DNA from: Leptospira sp.
GTDB taxonomy: Bacteria > Spirochaetota > Leptospiria > Leptospirales > Leptospiraceae
Reading direction: 5' to 3'
Assembly (NCBI GenBank): GCA_002786225.1
Contig: PEQN01000005.1
Location: 62,001 to 126,000 of the forward strand
Length of the DNA: 64,000 bases
Position numbers and translations under genes: made by a program. The first letter of the stretch is position 1; each line of letters begins with the position of its first letter. Positions 11,454 to 21,135 of this stretch are shown one piece after another. The notes below the pieces were generated by a model. That model made no database searches. It saw nothing but the letters and a program-made list of their open reading frames with translations, and was not told where the DNA came from.

Positions 11454-11668
11454 TTGTTTATGGAATTGGTTCTCTTAATAAGGTGGTAGATTCCAGCAAT
11501 AAAGCCTAAAACCATCCCAAAGAGTAAGAACCAAGGTTTCGTTTCAAACTTTTCATCTAGCCAAGAAAAGAGAAACAGATGAAAGAGGATGATTCCTGCA
11601 AATTCTGCTCCTAAACCAGCAAGATTCCAAATGGAACTTATTGCAGAATCCTTCCGATCCGATCCCAT
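11450..11668 (-). CDS. AtpZ/AtpI-family small membrane protein
   Basis: This short protein of about 72 aa has two TM helices (FAGIILFHLFLFSWL and WFLLFGMVLGFIAGIYHLI) and the AtpZ pattern Gly-x-x-Gly-x-x-Phe, acidic Asp-Glu loop, Gly-rich second helix. AtpZ proteins accompany ATP synthase operons. I chose the ATG at 11668 because GGAGG repeats precede it; a TTG at 11686 would add six residues. The start lies inside the 3' end of lepB, an overlap of about 31 nt, which implies cotranscription. Confidence 0.7.
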   Translation of the reverse strand: MGSDRKDSAISSIWNLAGLGAEFAGIILFHLFLFSWLDEKFETKPWFLLFGMVLGFIAGIYHLIKRTNSINK

Positions 11669-12660
11669 CGAACCTCCATCCTCCAAAGTCGGTAGAGCAA
11701 GGTTCTCTTAAGCCAAGCAAGTCTAGGCTCAAATTCAAAATAATTCGATCCATATTGGTAGTGATCCCATTCCGAAGAATCACAGTGCTTCTGGATCTCA
11801 TCCATGCTCCAACGCTGAGCATTGTCAGGGCCAACTTCAGAAAGCTCTAATCCATCTTTGAATTGGCAGGTATTATCCTTCCAATTGATGGAAAAATAAA
11901 TCACTAATGCCTTTCCTAAGATGTCTTCTCTAGGAACAAAGCCCCAAACTCTAGAGTCCGAAGAATCATCTCGATTATCTCCCATGACCATATAGTGAGC
12001 CTCTGGTATTTTGCATCCATTTGCAAAATCACAATAGAAACGTGTCGGAGACATTCTGTCATCCTCTGGTCCCTCTAAGATAAAATGATCAAATTCGCCC
12101 TTGGTCTCTAGGAAAAGTGCTCTGGATGAAGCTCTTATGTTATCAATGTCAGCTAGCTCTCTATTTTGGTCGACTTCTCTTGGTTCGTAGGAAAGAAATT
12201 CTTGACTATCTTGGGGTTTGTATTCAACAACTGCAAAGAAAACTCTTCCTTTCTTAGTATCCTTGTATTTTCTTGTGATACGAATTGTATCCCCTGGCAT
12301 ACCGATAACTCGTTTTACAAATCGTTTGGAGAAAAGTCCCTCTCTTGTTTCCGGGTAATCAAATGCCTTCTCGGGTGGAATGAATGTGACTATGTCTCCT
12401 CGTTTTGGGTTATCGATACGAAATAATTCTTTTTCAGAAAAAGGAAGCCGAAAGGAGTATCTCATCTTATTGACAAAAAGAAAATCGCCTATCTTCAAAG
12501 TGGGAATCATGGAACCCGAGGGAATATTATTGGCATCTAAGATGGATGATTTGAAAGCAAAGACTAAAACAATGATTCCAATAAAGGATGTAACTGAAGA
12601 GAAGAAATTTTGCTTTTCTTCCTCCTTGGGCTCAGGCTGATTTTTATTCCAAAATGACAT
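11638..12660 (-). CDS. lepB: Signal peptidase I
   Basis: This membrane serine protease removes signal peptides from exported proteins. One N-terminal TM (VTSFIGIIVLVFAFKSSIL) is followed by the catalytic Ser in NNIPSGSMIPTL and the catalytic Lys in KRVIGMPGDTI. The later family box MGDNRDDSSDSRVWG is also present. I chose Met at 12660 (340 aa). The frame is open to 12780, but that would overlap the divergent aldolase gene and adds a segment without signal peptidase character. Neither start has an obvious Shine-Dalgarno. It is the first gene of the ATP synthase transcript. Confidence 0.9.
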   Translation of the reverse strand: MSFWNKNQPEPKEEEKQNFFSSVTSFIGIIVLVFAFKSSILDANNIPSGSMIPTLKIGDFLFVNKMRYSFRLPFSEKELFRIDNPKRGDIVTFIPPEKAFDYPETREGLFSKRFVKRVIGMPGDTIRITRKYKDTKKGRVFFAVVEYKPQDSQEFLSYEPREVDQNRELADIDNIRASSRALFLETKGEFDHFILEGPEDDRMSPTRFYCDFANGCKIPEAHYMVMGDNRDDSSDSRVWGFVPREDILGKALVIYFSINWKDNTCQFKDGLELSEVGPDNAQRWSMDEIQKHCDSSEWDHYQYGSNYFEFEPRLAWLKRTLLYRLWRMEVRWDRIGRILQ

Positions 12661-12771
12661 GTCGTGATAAGGTTGAAAATACTTGTCTTTTCTGTCAAGA
12701 AAGGGAAAAAATTTGCAAAAAATGCTTGTACACCTTTGGAAATCTTCCGAAGGTCTCCCAGAGGGGAAAAC

Positions 12772-13539
12772 ATGTCTCAATTTTCAGATTACATACAGCG
12801 CTACCCAATTATTGCAATCAAAACTGGAACTGAGACCGAAGACATGGGTGAGCAAGAGATAGCTCTTCTTCAGAAAATTTTCCACAATCTCCTTCCCGTC
12901 TATGTTAAGATAGGTGGTCCTGAGGCTAGGAACGATATGCGAATCTGCCAAAGAATAGGTGTGGCTGGAATCTCTGCACCCATGATAGAGTCGGAGTATG
13001 CATTTAAGAATTTTATCACATCCTTAAAAAATGTAGTTTCACCCATCTATTACAAAAATATCCGAAAAGCTATCAATCTAGAAACCATCACAGGTTACAG
13101 GAATCTTTTGGAAATTCTTGATAATGCTTTTACTTCTGAATTAGACCAGATAACAGCAGCTAGGTCAGATTTATCCTCTTCTATGAACCTAAATCCCGAT
13201 GACAAAGAAGTCACTCGTATAACACGAAACATTGTTTCTCTAGCCAAATCTAAAAACATTAAGACTGGTGTTGGTGGAACAATTACAAAAATGAATTTTG
13301 ATATGATTCGAGAAGAGATACAACCTGATTTTATCAACTCCCGCCACATTATGGTGGATGTATCCAAGATGGGAAAGATTTCAGGTGAAGAAATGGCGGA
13401 ATCCATGCTTTCTATGGAAATGGAACTTTACGAAATCTTTGCAAAGGCATTTCCCGAAAAAGCATTTTACTATAAAAATAGAATCGAAACCAATAGAGAA
13501 AGAATTGGAGAAAGGAAAATACTTTATTTCCTAAGATGA
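12772..13539 (+). CDS. HpcH/HpaI aldolase / citrate-lyase-like protein
   Basis: This 255-aa protein resembles the citrate lyase beta / HpcH aldolase TIM-barrel family. It shows KIGGPEARNDM, GVAGISAPMIESEYAF and a closing SRHIMVDVSKM. These fit a metal-dependent lyase acting on acyl-CoA or oxo-acid substrates, but I cannot name the substrate. I chose the ATG at 12772 because GAGGGG lies just upstream; the frame extends to 12664 without family similarity. It overlaps the next gene by ATGA. Confidence 0.75.
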   Translation: MSQFSDYIQRYPIIAIKTGTETEDMGEQEIALLQKIFHNLLPVYVKIGGPEARNDMRICQRIGVAGISAPMIESEYAFKNFITSLKNVVSPIYYKNIRKAINLETITGYRNLLEILDNAFTSELDQITAARSDLSSSMNLNPDDKEVTRITRNIVSLAKSKNIKTGVGGTITKMNFDMIREEIQPDFINSRHIMVDVSKMGKISGEEMAESMLSMEMELYEIFAKAFPEKAFYYKNRIETNRERIGERKILYFLR

Positions 13540-15509
13540 AATTTTTTACAAAATCGATTTGGTATTATTTTGCAATACCATCTCGGATTATTCCTATCGT
13601 ATTACTTCTATTAGGTTTTTTTGTAGGGATTTTATTTCTACTTCCTAGCATTATTCCAAGTTTAAGTCATTCTCCTACTCCTGGCTCTTTTTATGATTCC
13701 ATCTTGCATGGACTCTTCCTGCAAAATAGCTCAACAAATTTCGACCCAAGAAAATTTCAGAGAATCCTCTTTTGGTATTGTTTGATCTTTGGGATAGGAT
13801 TTACGCTTAGCTCGATTCGATATGCAAAAAGTAGCCCTTCTTTATTTGAACCAGCTGATTCTAAGAAATTGAATAGATCGGAAGAATATTCAGCTAAGAA
13901 TAAAAAGCTTGTAAATGTATTTCTAATACTATCCGTAATTTTTATTTCAATGAGTTATCTTTTTCATTATGTTCAAATAAGCTATGCTTTTCGAAATAGT
14001 TTCTTTCTTGGTGAAAGAGATTTTACCTCTATGGCGGAAGTAATATTGAACATAGGTAGAGGATTGGGCTTTTATACTGGTTTTCACAATGAGCAGGCAA
14101 CTTCGTATTTAGCTCACCACTTCGCACCCCTATTGGTAATCTTCTTACCTTTCTCCTACCTAAGTTCCAGCCGTCTCTTCTTAGCTTGGGCTCAGATTTT
14201 TTACTTCTGCCTTATCCTTATAGTTATTTGGAATATGGTCCGAACTTGTGCATTAAAGATACAAGAAACTTATCTCATCCTCCTTCTCTTTCTAAGCAAC
14301 ATCTATTTGTATAGGATGCTTACTTCCTATCATTTTGAAATACTTTTTGTTTTATTTTTCCTACTTTCAATTCATTCTCTTGAAAATGATAAGTCTTTAG
14401 CTAAGGTTTTTTTTTGGACAATTTGTACATGTTTTGTGAAAGAGGATGCGGCAATCTATCTAAGTATCTACTTTCTAGGAAATATTCTCTGGATTTTAGG
14501 AAATAATTTTTTCCCAATATCTGCTCTCCGTGTTAGAATCAAATCCATTTTTACGACCAAGCTTAGTTCAGGAATAACAGGAGCTTTGGAATTTAAGCAA
14601 AGTTTTTTGCATATCAATGTTATTTTATTTTTTCTCTCAGTCTTTCTCTTTCTAATTGGAATTCCCAGCTTGAGGAAATTTCTTCAAGTAAGCCCAGAAG
14701 AAAACTGGTGGCAGATCTGGTCCAACTGGGGGGATAGTGGGCTTGGAATTCTAAAAGGAATAATTTCTGATCTTCCTAGAGTTCTCAAGGAAATCAGTCT
14801 AGGTTCTAAGACTGTTGTGGAAATTGCACTGAGCACAGGTTTCTTGGTAATCTTTGCGCCACGCTATTGGTTTTATCTTCTTTGTTTGTTTGGAATTCAT
14901 TTTCTTTCTTCTAGACTTTGGCACAATAGCTTCTACAATTACTATATCTATCCTATACTACCCGTACTAATTGTATCTATGCTCAGAGGCTTGGACTTTT
15001 TGAAACTAAAGAGTAATCGCCATTTTCTCATTCCAATTCTTATACTTGCCTTAGCTTTTAACTTTTATAGAAATTCTTGGGATACTAACTTTCCTTTTGC
15101 TCTACCAAAAGTGGATCACTCAAGACTAGAACTTGCAGAATCATTTGCTCGCAAAATACCATCTCAGTCCTCTGTAGCCGTTCAATTTGACCTGGGAGTT
15201 TTTCTTTCGAATGAAGTTGCCATCTTCCCCTTGGAGGCAATCAATAAACTGATATTATCCAAGCAGGAAAGCGGCCCTCTGGATAAGAAAGAAACTACTC
15301 TATCAAAGAAATCACCTAATATAGATTATATCTGGATTGATACGAATCGAGGATTTTCTCCCTATGTTTCCCTCAGCCAAATTGAAGGCTGGGAACGAAA
15401 TTGGCTTAGTAGTGGTTATCAAGTATTGATTGAAAAAGAAGGAATGAAGTTACTTAGAAAACTCGATTCAATCCATTCAAGGCCGCAACACGGTACGCCT
15501 CAGCCATAG
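13536..15509 (+). CDS. DUF2079 polytopic membrane protein
   Basis: This 657-aa protein has many TM helices (around 10-12). A conserved loop, [19 protein letters not shown] then [17 protein letters not shown], matches DUF2079, a family of GT-C-like membrane proteins of unknown function. The acidic Asp in RDFTSMAE and the His cluster HHF are the kind of residues GT-C enzymes use, so a lipid-linked sugar transferase is possible but unproven. Its 3' end overlaps the convergent sthA gene by 56 nt. Confidence 0.75.
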   Translation: MKFFTKSIWYYFAIPSRIIPIVLLLLGFFVGILFLLPSIIPSLSHSPTPGSFYDSILHGLFLQNSSTNFDPRKFQRILFWYCLIFGIGFTLSSIRYAKSSPSLFEPADSKKLNRSEEYSAKNKKLVNVFLILSVIFISMSYLFHYVQISYAFRNSFFLGERDFTSMAEVILNIGRGLGFYTGFHNEQATSYLAHHFAPLLVIFLPFSYLSSSRLFLAWAQIFYFCLILIVIWNMVRTCALKIQETYLILLLFLSNIYLYRMLTSYHFEILFVLFFLLSIHSLENDKSLAKVFFWTICTCFVKEDAAIYLSIYFLGNILWILGNNFFPISALRVRIKSIFTTKLSSGITGALEFKQSFLHINVILFFLSVFLFLIGIPSLRKFLQVSPEENWWQIWSNWGDSGLGILKGIISDLPRVLKEISLGSKTVVEIALSTGFLVIFAPRYWFYLLCLFGIHFLSSRLWHNSFYNYYIYPILPVLIVSMLRGLDFLKLKSNRHFLIPILILALAFNFYRNSWDTNFPFALPKVDHSRLELAESFARKIPSQSSVAVQFDLGVFLSNEVAIFPLEAINKLILSKQESGPLDKKETTLSKKSPNIDYIWIDTNRGFSPYVSLSQIEGWERNWLSSGYQVLIEKEGMKLLRKLDSIHSRPQHGTPQP

Positions 15510-16854
15510 TTGGGTAGTTAAAAGTTGCTTCGACAAAATATTTAATGGAATTAGCCTTCCCTTCCTGTACCATGATTGCCTGACCAATATGTATGATTTC
15601 GGAAGCTTGGTATCCAAAACAGTGGATTCCTAAGATAGCAAAAGTTTCTCTATGAAAGAGCAACTTCAACATACCTGTCGTGTTGCCAGTAATTTGTGCA
15701 CGTGCTAGACTTTTGAAAAAGGCATGACCTACTTCGTAAGGTACTTTTTGTTCGGTTAATTCTTTTTCTGTAAAACCAAGGGAGCTAATTTCTGGGCTGG
15801 TATAAATACCTGTAGGAATATTTTGTGTTAGGCTAGTTTCATTCTTTCCTTCACAGATAAAGGCACCCGCATAACGTCCTTGGTCGTAAGATGCACTCGC
15901 AAGCCCTGGTGGACCGATCACATCTCCCACAGCAAAAACATTTGGAATATTTGTCTGGAAGGATTCATTAACAGATATATTGCCACGACTGTCAGTGGCT
16001 ATACCGATAGAGTCTAATCCTAGTTTGTCGGTATTGCCAGTTCGTCCATTCGCCCAAAGTAAATACTCTGTCTTAAGCTTTTTGCCACTTTTGAGATGTA
16101 GAATAACTCCATCATCTGCTGCCTCTATACTTTCCATTTCTTCATTGTGACGAATGATAGTGCCCTGCTCTCTAAGGTGGTAAGCAAGAGCATCAATGAT
16201 CTCATCATCGAGAAATGAAAGTAATTTATCTCTTGTATTAATAAGGTTCACCTTGCAACCAAGCCCTCGAAAGATAGATGCATACTCACACCCAATCACC
16301 CCAGCACCATAAATTGTAATTGAATGGGGTGTGACAGGAAGTTGTAAAACAGTATCAGAATCAACAACTCTTGGATGATTGAAATCTACTTCGGGAGGAT
16401 GGTAGGGCCTAGAACCTGTTGCAATGACAATAGAGTCAGCGGAATAAATTTTTTGTGAGCCATTGCTAGGATCTTCCACCATTACTTCGTTAGCATTTAC
16501 TATTTTGGCATTTCCATTTAGAACAACAACATCATTTCGCCTATAGAATTGATCCTTCATACTTACTTGACTACGAATAACTGACTCAGCGTTCTTCAAA
16601 AGATGTGGTAGGTGTAAATGAACATTAGCAAGCTCATCTCTTAGTAGTGAATTGTGTTTGAGTTCAACGAAATTCTGAATAGGTTGGCGCATCGCCTTAC
16701 TTGGTATAGTACCTCTATGAGTGCAATTTCCTCCTATCAAACGATAGGATTCTACAATTGCTACTTTTTTGCCAAATTTAGAACATTTCATTGCAGCGCC
16801 TTCGCCTGCAGGGCCAGAACCAATTACAATTACATCAAACATTCTTGAGGACAT
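15454..16854 (-). CDS. sthA: Soluble NAD(P)+ transhydrogenase
   Basis: This is a FAD-dependent pyridine nucleotide transhydrogenase of the disulfide-reductase superfamily that moves hydride between NADPH and NADH. The FAD site is [10 protein letters not shown]. The flavin loop [16 protein letters not shown] has a single Cys, as in SthA, instead of the CxxxxC of lipoamide dehydrogenase. The second dinucleotide fold is [18 protein letters not shown] chose Met at 16854 because it gives 466 aa, the usual length; Met at 16842 and the frame start at 16902 are alternatives. The 3' end overlaps the DUF2079 gene. Confidence 0.92.
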   Translation of the reverse strand: MSSRMFDVIVIGSGPAGEGAAMKCSKFGKKVAIVESYRLIGGNCTHRGTIPSKAMRQPIQNFVELKHNSLLRDELANVHLHLPHLLKNAESVIRSQVSMKDQFYRRNDVVVLNGNAKIVNANEVMVEDPSNGSQKIYSADSIVIATGSRPYHPPEVDFNHPRVVDSDTVLQLPVTPHSITIYGAGVIGCEYASIFRGLGCKVNLINTRDKLLSFLDDEIIDALAYHLREQGTIIRHNEEMESIEAADDGVILHLKSGKKLKTEYLLWANGRTGNTDKLGLDSIGIATDSRGNISVNESFQTNIPNVFAVGDVIGPPGLASASYDQGRYAGAFICEGKNETSLTQNIPTGIYTSPEISSLGFTEKELTEQKVPYEVGHAFFKSLARAQITGNTTGMLKLLFHRETFAILGIHCFGYQASEIIHIGQAIMVQEGKANSIKYFVEATFNYPTMAEAYRVAALNGLNRVF

Positions 16855-17025
16855 AGAGAAAGGAAATCTCTCTAGAAATCGCTGTAAAGTGATTTTTTGC
16901 ATCCATTGGCTTGTAGACCCAGGAAGGATCTTTACTAATACTTCCTAAGTCCAGTGAGCTTACTTGGAAAAATCCTTTACGAATAGGCTACAATCTGCAA
17001 TGATTAAGCAGGGAAGAATACAAGT

Positions 17026-17397
17026 ATGAAAACATTTACAATTGCAAGCATTTCCATCCTATCTTGGGGAATACTTCATTTCTCAGCCTGTTCCATGGTC
17101 GAAACCACACCTGAAATACAAACAGGTGTCATAGTTGATACAATTATGAAAGATGGCAAAAAGTTCTACAGAGTCACATCTACAGCTAAGGCATCCAGTT
17201 CATCTATAGAAAAGAACAACGGACTTATGATGGCAACCTCCTCTTGTGATGCATCCAAACTTCTCGCCAATGAAAAACTCAAAGAGCTTGAACCAGATCC
17301 AAGAGAAAGAGAAATAAATACAAAGCTAATGGGAACCTTAACTCCGCAAAACGGTCGCTATTGCACGAAAGAGTTCCTTTATCCTTATGCTAGATAA
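17026..17397 (+). CDS. Putative lipoprotein
   Basis: This 123-aa protein has a signal peptide with a probable lipobox ending at Cys22 (LHFSAC). The mature part contains GVIVDTIMKDGKKFYRVTS, a short beta-like segment, and a pair of later Cys residues (SSCDAS and RYCTKE) that could form a disulfide. I do not recognise the family. It is followed after 21 nt by a putative outer-membrane protein, and the two may be expressed together. Confidence 0.65.
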   Translation: MKTFTIASISILSWGILHFSACSMVETTPEIQTGVIVDTIMKDGKKFYRVTSTAKASSSSIEKNNGLMMATSSCDASKLLANEKLKELEPDPREREINTKLMGTLTPQNGRYCTKEFLYPYAR

Positions 17398-17418
17398 CAA
17401 AGGTAATTTCTTTTATTT

Positions 17419-18219
17419 ATGCATTTTTTTCGCTCCGTTAGAATTGTACTATTAATAATTTTTGTAGCTTCCATTGTCTCAGTCTGCTCTCTAGTTGCGC
17501 AAACAAAAAGCTATAAGCGTGATTATTTCGTTCCAGAGCCTTTGTATTTTGATTTGATACGAAATCTTGGAGCTAGAAAAGGAGAGATTGAAGGCAATAT
17601 GCTCACCAAGATAGGCAAAGATCATTCACCTGTCTACTCTCCAGAGATTGAATATGCATTCCTAGACGATCACGCAGTCGAATTAGAAATAGCCTTTGAA
17701 GAATCTCATATATCAGAAGGAAAACTCGCCTATCAGTGGACTATGGGAACCCATGGAATTTACCAACATGGAATCCAAACTATAGCACAGTATTCTACAC
17801 GTGGACTTGGGCAAACATACACAGCTTTGTATCTTTCGGGATTCAAATTGAATGATACTATTAGCTTTCTCATGATGAATGGCTTTCAAACTTTTTCTGG
17901 CAAAAGCTATCTGAGCTCAGGAGCCTTAGACCAAAGCGATGAAAGTCTTTTGGATTCTAAAATTTCGAAAAGTATAATGTCCAATCGATATTTATGGAAT
18001 GGAAACTTTTTCTATGATATGAGCGAGACTTGGATTTTCGGATTAGAAATTAATTTTAGAACTAATTTCAAAAATGAAAAAGAAATAATCATACTTCCTA
18101 ATAGTAAATACCATTTCTCTAAACATAGTAGCTTTCACCTTGGCTTAGGTATGAACCGTGAACTGGATGCGAATGCTTACTTTCCCATCTTGGTTATGCG
18201 TGCTATCTTGGAATTTTAA
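17419..18219 (+). CDS. Putative outer-membrane protein
   Basis: This 266-aa protein has an N-terminal signal peptide (RIVLLIIFVASIVSVCSLVA, cleavage likely near LVAQ). Alternating aromatic/hydrophobic strands follow, many ending in aromatic residues, and the protein ends LVMRAILEF. A C-terminal Phe is typical of beta-barrel outer-membrane proteins. No named family is recognised; the barrel call is inference from pattern. The Shine-Dalgarno is weak. Confidence 0.6.
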   Translation: MHFFRSVRIVLLIIFVASIVSVCSLVAQTKSYKRDYFVPEPLYFDLIRNLGARKGEIEGNMLTKIGKDHSPVYSPEIEYAFLDDHAVELEIAFEESHISEGKLAYQWTMGTHGIYQHGIQTIAQYSTRGLGQTYTALYLSGFKLNDTISFLMMNGFQTFSGKSYLSSGALDQSDESLLDSKISKSIMSNRYLWNGNFFYDMSETWIFGLEINFRTNFKNEKEIIILPNSKYHFSKHSSFHLGLGMNRELDANAYFPILVMRAILEF

Positions 18220-18340
18220 CTTTAGAGAAATTCTAGCCACCCCCTTAAGGAGGTATTTCCACTTAAGCCAAATCCAAGCATTTTTTCTTAACAGCTTTTT
18301 CTCTGCAAATGTTTTAATCCTAGGAAGCTTCTAATCATTT

Positions 18341-18420
18341 GGGCGCTCGGGCGGGCTCTCAATTTGGTCAATAAATTGCGATGAGGCTGCAATTTATTGA
18401 CCCCTTTCGATCCCTAGCGC
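18341..18420 (+). repeat. GC-rich hairpin element in an intergenic gap
   Basis: The 250-bp gap between two convergent genes contains a perfect 14-bp inverted repeat, GGTCAATAAATTGC (18366-18379) and its complement (18389-18402), with a 9-nt loop. Outer GCGCT (18343-18347) and AGCGC (18416-18420) can also pair, giving an imperfect hairpin of about 80 nt. The left flank (GGGCGCTCGGGCGGGCTC) is strikingly GC-rich for this genome. A mobile palindromic element, a structured RNA or a two-way transcription stop are all possible. Confidence 0.5.
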
Positions 18421-18469
18421 TTTTATGCTAAAGATCACTTTTAGGACAGAAGAGATACTTGAGGGATAG

Positions 18470-19135
18470 TTAATTTAGATCTCTTTCCAATACAAAGAAA
18501 AAAAATTCTTTCATACCTTTATAATCCATGCAGCCTAACACAGTATTGTCATCAACCTTGCGAAAGACATCATGGATGGGCAGTTGGTCATAGGTCATAG
18601 TCGCTGAAAGTTTGCCACGAAATTCAGTCATTCTAAGACGAGCTTTTGATTTAGATGTCTGAAACAAAAATCGTATCATTAGAAAAATATATCCTAAAAA
18701 CTTTAAATTGCGGCTAGGAATCAAGGTCGCTAAACGAACGGGCATTATTCCTGGATTGATTTTAAATTTTTTCTTTGTTAAGGACTGAAACACAAGCGGA
18801 TGAACATTCTCAGCATCATCAAAACTTTTTCCATACCAAAAGAAGGTCTCTAAGGCACCATCCATGGTATGACCTGTCAGAAATCCTGAGCCCTTCCACG
18901 ATCCAAACATAAAATCAATAGAAACAGGTTCCAATGCATCATACAAACGAAAGGCTTCTTCTCTTGTATTTCTTTCCTTTGCTCTCATCTCTCGGAAAAT
19001 TTGGACATTTTGTAAAGTTTCTTTTGGAGTATTCAACTTTTTAGATCTAATCGTTTTATTTGATTGGTTCGAGTTAGTGGTAGAGTTAATGATTTTATGT
19101 TCAGTTATCTTTTTGTTTTGTATTAGGTTTTTCAT
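18470..19135 (-). CDS. DUF4334 / GXWXG-domain protein
   Basis: This 221-aa protein carries the GxWxG motif as FMFGSWKGSGFLTGH (about residues 75-90), followed by a DUF4334-type C-terminal half with FRGKLSATMTYDQLPIHDVF and a closing GCMDYKG. Such proteins are small, soluble, lipocalin-like and of unknown function. The first 45 residues are Asn/Lys/Ser-rich and may be disordered, or the true start may be later. It lies 74 nt downstream of hemB on the same strand. Confidence 0.7.
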   Translation of the reverse strand: MKNLIQNKKITEHKIINSTTNSNQSNKTIRSKKLNTPKETLQNVQIFREMRAKERNTREEAFRLYDALEPVSIDFMFGSWKGSGFLTGHTMDGALETFFWYGKSFDDAENVHPLVFQSLTKKKFKINPGIMPVRLATLIPSRNLKFLGYIFLMIRFLFQTSKSKARLRMTEFRGKLSATMTYDQLPIHDVFRKVDDNTVLGCMDYKGMKEFFFFVLERDLN

Positions 19136-19209
19136 AGATTTAGATTTTTATCTCCTCATATAATTTCATAATCATTCAAGATTTCGTTTCCTAGAAGTTA
19201 CAGATAAGT

Positions 19210-20181
19210 TTATTTGAGTAAGTTGCAAGCTTCTTTTGCAAAATACGTTGCTATGAGATCGGCCCCAGCCCTTTTGATTGCAATCAAGCTTTCTAAAATA
19301 GCTTCGTTTTCATTTAACCAACCTCTTGCGGCAGAAGCCTTGATCATAGCATACTCTCCACTGACTTGGTAGGCAGCAAGTGGTATGCTAACTGAATTTT
19401 TAACCTCTCGAATGATATCTAGGTAGTATCCAGCAGGCTTTACCATGATGATGTCGGCACCTTCTAGTATATCTGCTTGGACTTCTTTGATAGCCTCTCT
19501 GCGATTGGCTGGATTCATTTGGTAAGTTTTCTTATCACCAAAGCCTGGGGCTGAATCTAAGGCATCTCGAAATGGTCCATAGAGACAGGATGCATATTTT
19601 GCAGAGTAAGAAAGAATTCCAGTCTCTGTGAGTTGGTTTTTTTCCAATTCATTTCGTATAGCAATGATTCTTCCATCCATCATATCAGAAGGTGCTACAA
19701 AATCCGCACCAGCTTGGGCATGAACCAGGCTCATTTGTGCTAGAGCAATCACAGTTTCATCATTGATGATTCTCCCATTCTTTACAAGTCCATCATGACC
19801 ATAGGGAGAGTAAGGATCTAATGCAATATCACTCATTACTACAAGCTCAGGGAATTTTTCTTTGGTGAAACGTATAGCCCTTGGCAATAGACCATCTGGA
19901 TTCAGTGCTTCTCTACAGGTATCTTCCTTAAGATTGTCAGAAACTTTTGCAAATAAAAGGACAGAACGTATTCCTAAGCTTAGAATTGAGACCAATTCCT
20001 TTTCTAATAAATCTAAACTCCAGCGGTAGGTTCCAGGCATAGAGGGAATTTCAGTTTTGATTTGAGTTCCGTCCTCTACAAATAAAGGAAGAATAAAATT
20101 ACTTGGCTGTAATCTCGTTTCAGAAACCATTTCTCGAATTGAATTGCTTTTTCTTAGTATACGTGGTCTATGAAACATCAA
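19210..20181 (-). CDS. hemB: Porphobilinogen synthase (delta-aminolevulinate dehydratase)
   Basis: This 323-aa enzyme joins two 5-aminolevulinate molecules to form porphobilinogen in haem synthesis. Both Schiff-base lysines are visible, in SYSAKYAS and MVKPAGYYLD. The metal-site segment reads ALDPYSPYGHDG, with Asp where zinc-type enzymes have Cys, so it belongs to the non-zinc (Mg/K-dependent) class. Length is normal. No other haem gene is adjacent. Confidence 0.96.
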   Translation of the reverse strand: MMFHRPRILRKSNSIREMVSETRLQPSNFILPLFVEDGTQIKTEIPSMPGTYRWSLDLLEKELVSILSLGIRSVLLFAKVSDNLKEDTCREALNPDGLLPRAIRFTKEKFPELVVMSDIALDPYSPYGHDGLVKNGRIINDETVIALAQMSLVHAQAGADFVAPSDMMDGRIIAIRNELEKNQLTETGILSYSAKYASCLYGPFRDALDSAPGFGDKKTYQMNPANRREAIKEVQADILEGADIIMVKPAGYYLDIIREVKNSVSIPLAAYQVSGEYAMIKASAARGWLNENEAILESLIAIKRAGADLIATYFAKEACNLLK

Positions 20182-20337
20182 AAGCCTCTTTTTTTGGCAT
20201 CATTCTTATCTATTCTTAAGAGATTAGAATCCATTTGAAACTAGTTTCTCTTCTAGCAAAGAAAATATTTCTGTTTTATTCTTGAAATAGAAAGCAATCA
20301 GAACTTTAATGAACGAATCTCTCTCATAGGATAGGAT

Positions 20338-21060
20338 ATGAACCCAGTGGAAATGATTGGAGAATTTTTGGGAACTTTTGTATTGATACTTTTAGGCAAC
20401 GGGGTTGTTGCTGGAGTGCTTTTGAAGAAATCTAAGGCAGAAAGCTCAGGGTGGATAGTAATCACTACTGGATGGGCACTCGCTGTTATAATGGGAGTCT
20501 TCGTAGCAAAGGCATTTGGCTCTCCATCGGCACATTTAAATCCAGCAGTTACACTTGGTTTTGCGATTTTAGACAATGACTATTCCAAGCTATTCAGTTT
20601 TATACCAGCTCAGATCTTAGGTGCTGCTTTGGGTGCCTACTTTGTTTATTTACATTATTTTCCTCATTGGAAAGAAACTAACGAAAAATCAGCGATACTT
20701 GCTATTTTTTCAACTGAGCCAGCCATATCACACAGGCCATCTAATTTCTTTAGTGAGTTTCTCGGAACCTTCTTGCTACTACTTGGGATTTATTCCATCT
20801 TTCATCCATCTATGATTGGACTGACTGTACATATGGGAGCTTTTTTAGTGGGAGTTCTTGTCTGGGGTATAGGATTATCACTGGGAGGTACAACTGGTTA
20901 TGCGATCAATCCAGCAAGAGACCTTGGCCCTAGAGTTATGCATTCCATTCTTCCTATACCTGGCAAAGGTAAATCCAATTGGAAATACGCTTGGATTCCT
21001 ATAGTTGCTCCGCTTTCTGGTGCAGCAGTTGCCGCCTACTTCATTCTATGGCTCAAGTAG
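20338..21060 (+). CDS. glpF: MIP-family channel, glycerol facilitator type
   Basis: This 240-aa channel has six TM helices and two NPA boxes: HLNPAVTLG and YAINPARDLGPR. The Asp after the second NPAR marks the glycerol-facilitator branch instead of water-only aquaporins. It probably moves glycerol and other small neutral solutes across the inner membrane. AGGATAGG precedes the ATG. No glycerol kinase gene is nearby, so the symbol rests on family only. Confidence 0.88.
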   Translation: MNPVEMIGEFLGTFVLILLGNGVVAGVLLKKSKAESSGWIVITTGWALAVIMGVFVAKAFGSPSAHLNPAVTLGFAILDNDYSKLFSFIPAQILGAALGAYFVYLHYFPHWKETNEKSAILAIFSTEPAISHRPSNFFSEFLGTFLLLLGIYSIFHPSMIGLTVHMGAFLVGVLVWGIGLSLGGTTGYAINPARDLGPRVMHSILPIPGKGKSNWKYAWIPIVAPLSGAAVAAYFILWLK

Positions 21061-21135
21061 GTAATTTGCTATCTACACTCCATTATTTTCAGTATTCAGA
21101 TGCTTTGAATTTAAAATAGAATCCTTTTTCCATCT

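Noticed and set aside
11553..11834. 93-aa minus-strand frame inside lepB and the AtpZ-like gene
   Set aside because: It is a shadow in a third frame of two supported genes and shows no protein family features.
12661..12780. Longer N-terminus for lepB up to 12780
   Set aside because: The added 40 residues do not resemble signal peptidases, and the extension would cover the divergent aldolase start and its Shine-Dalgarno.
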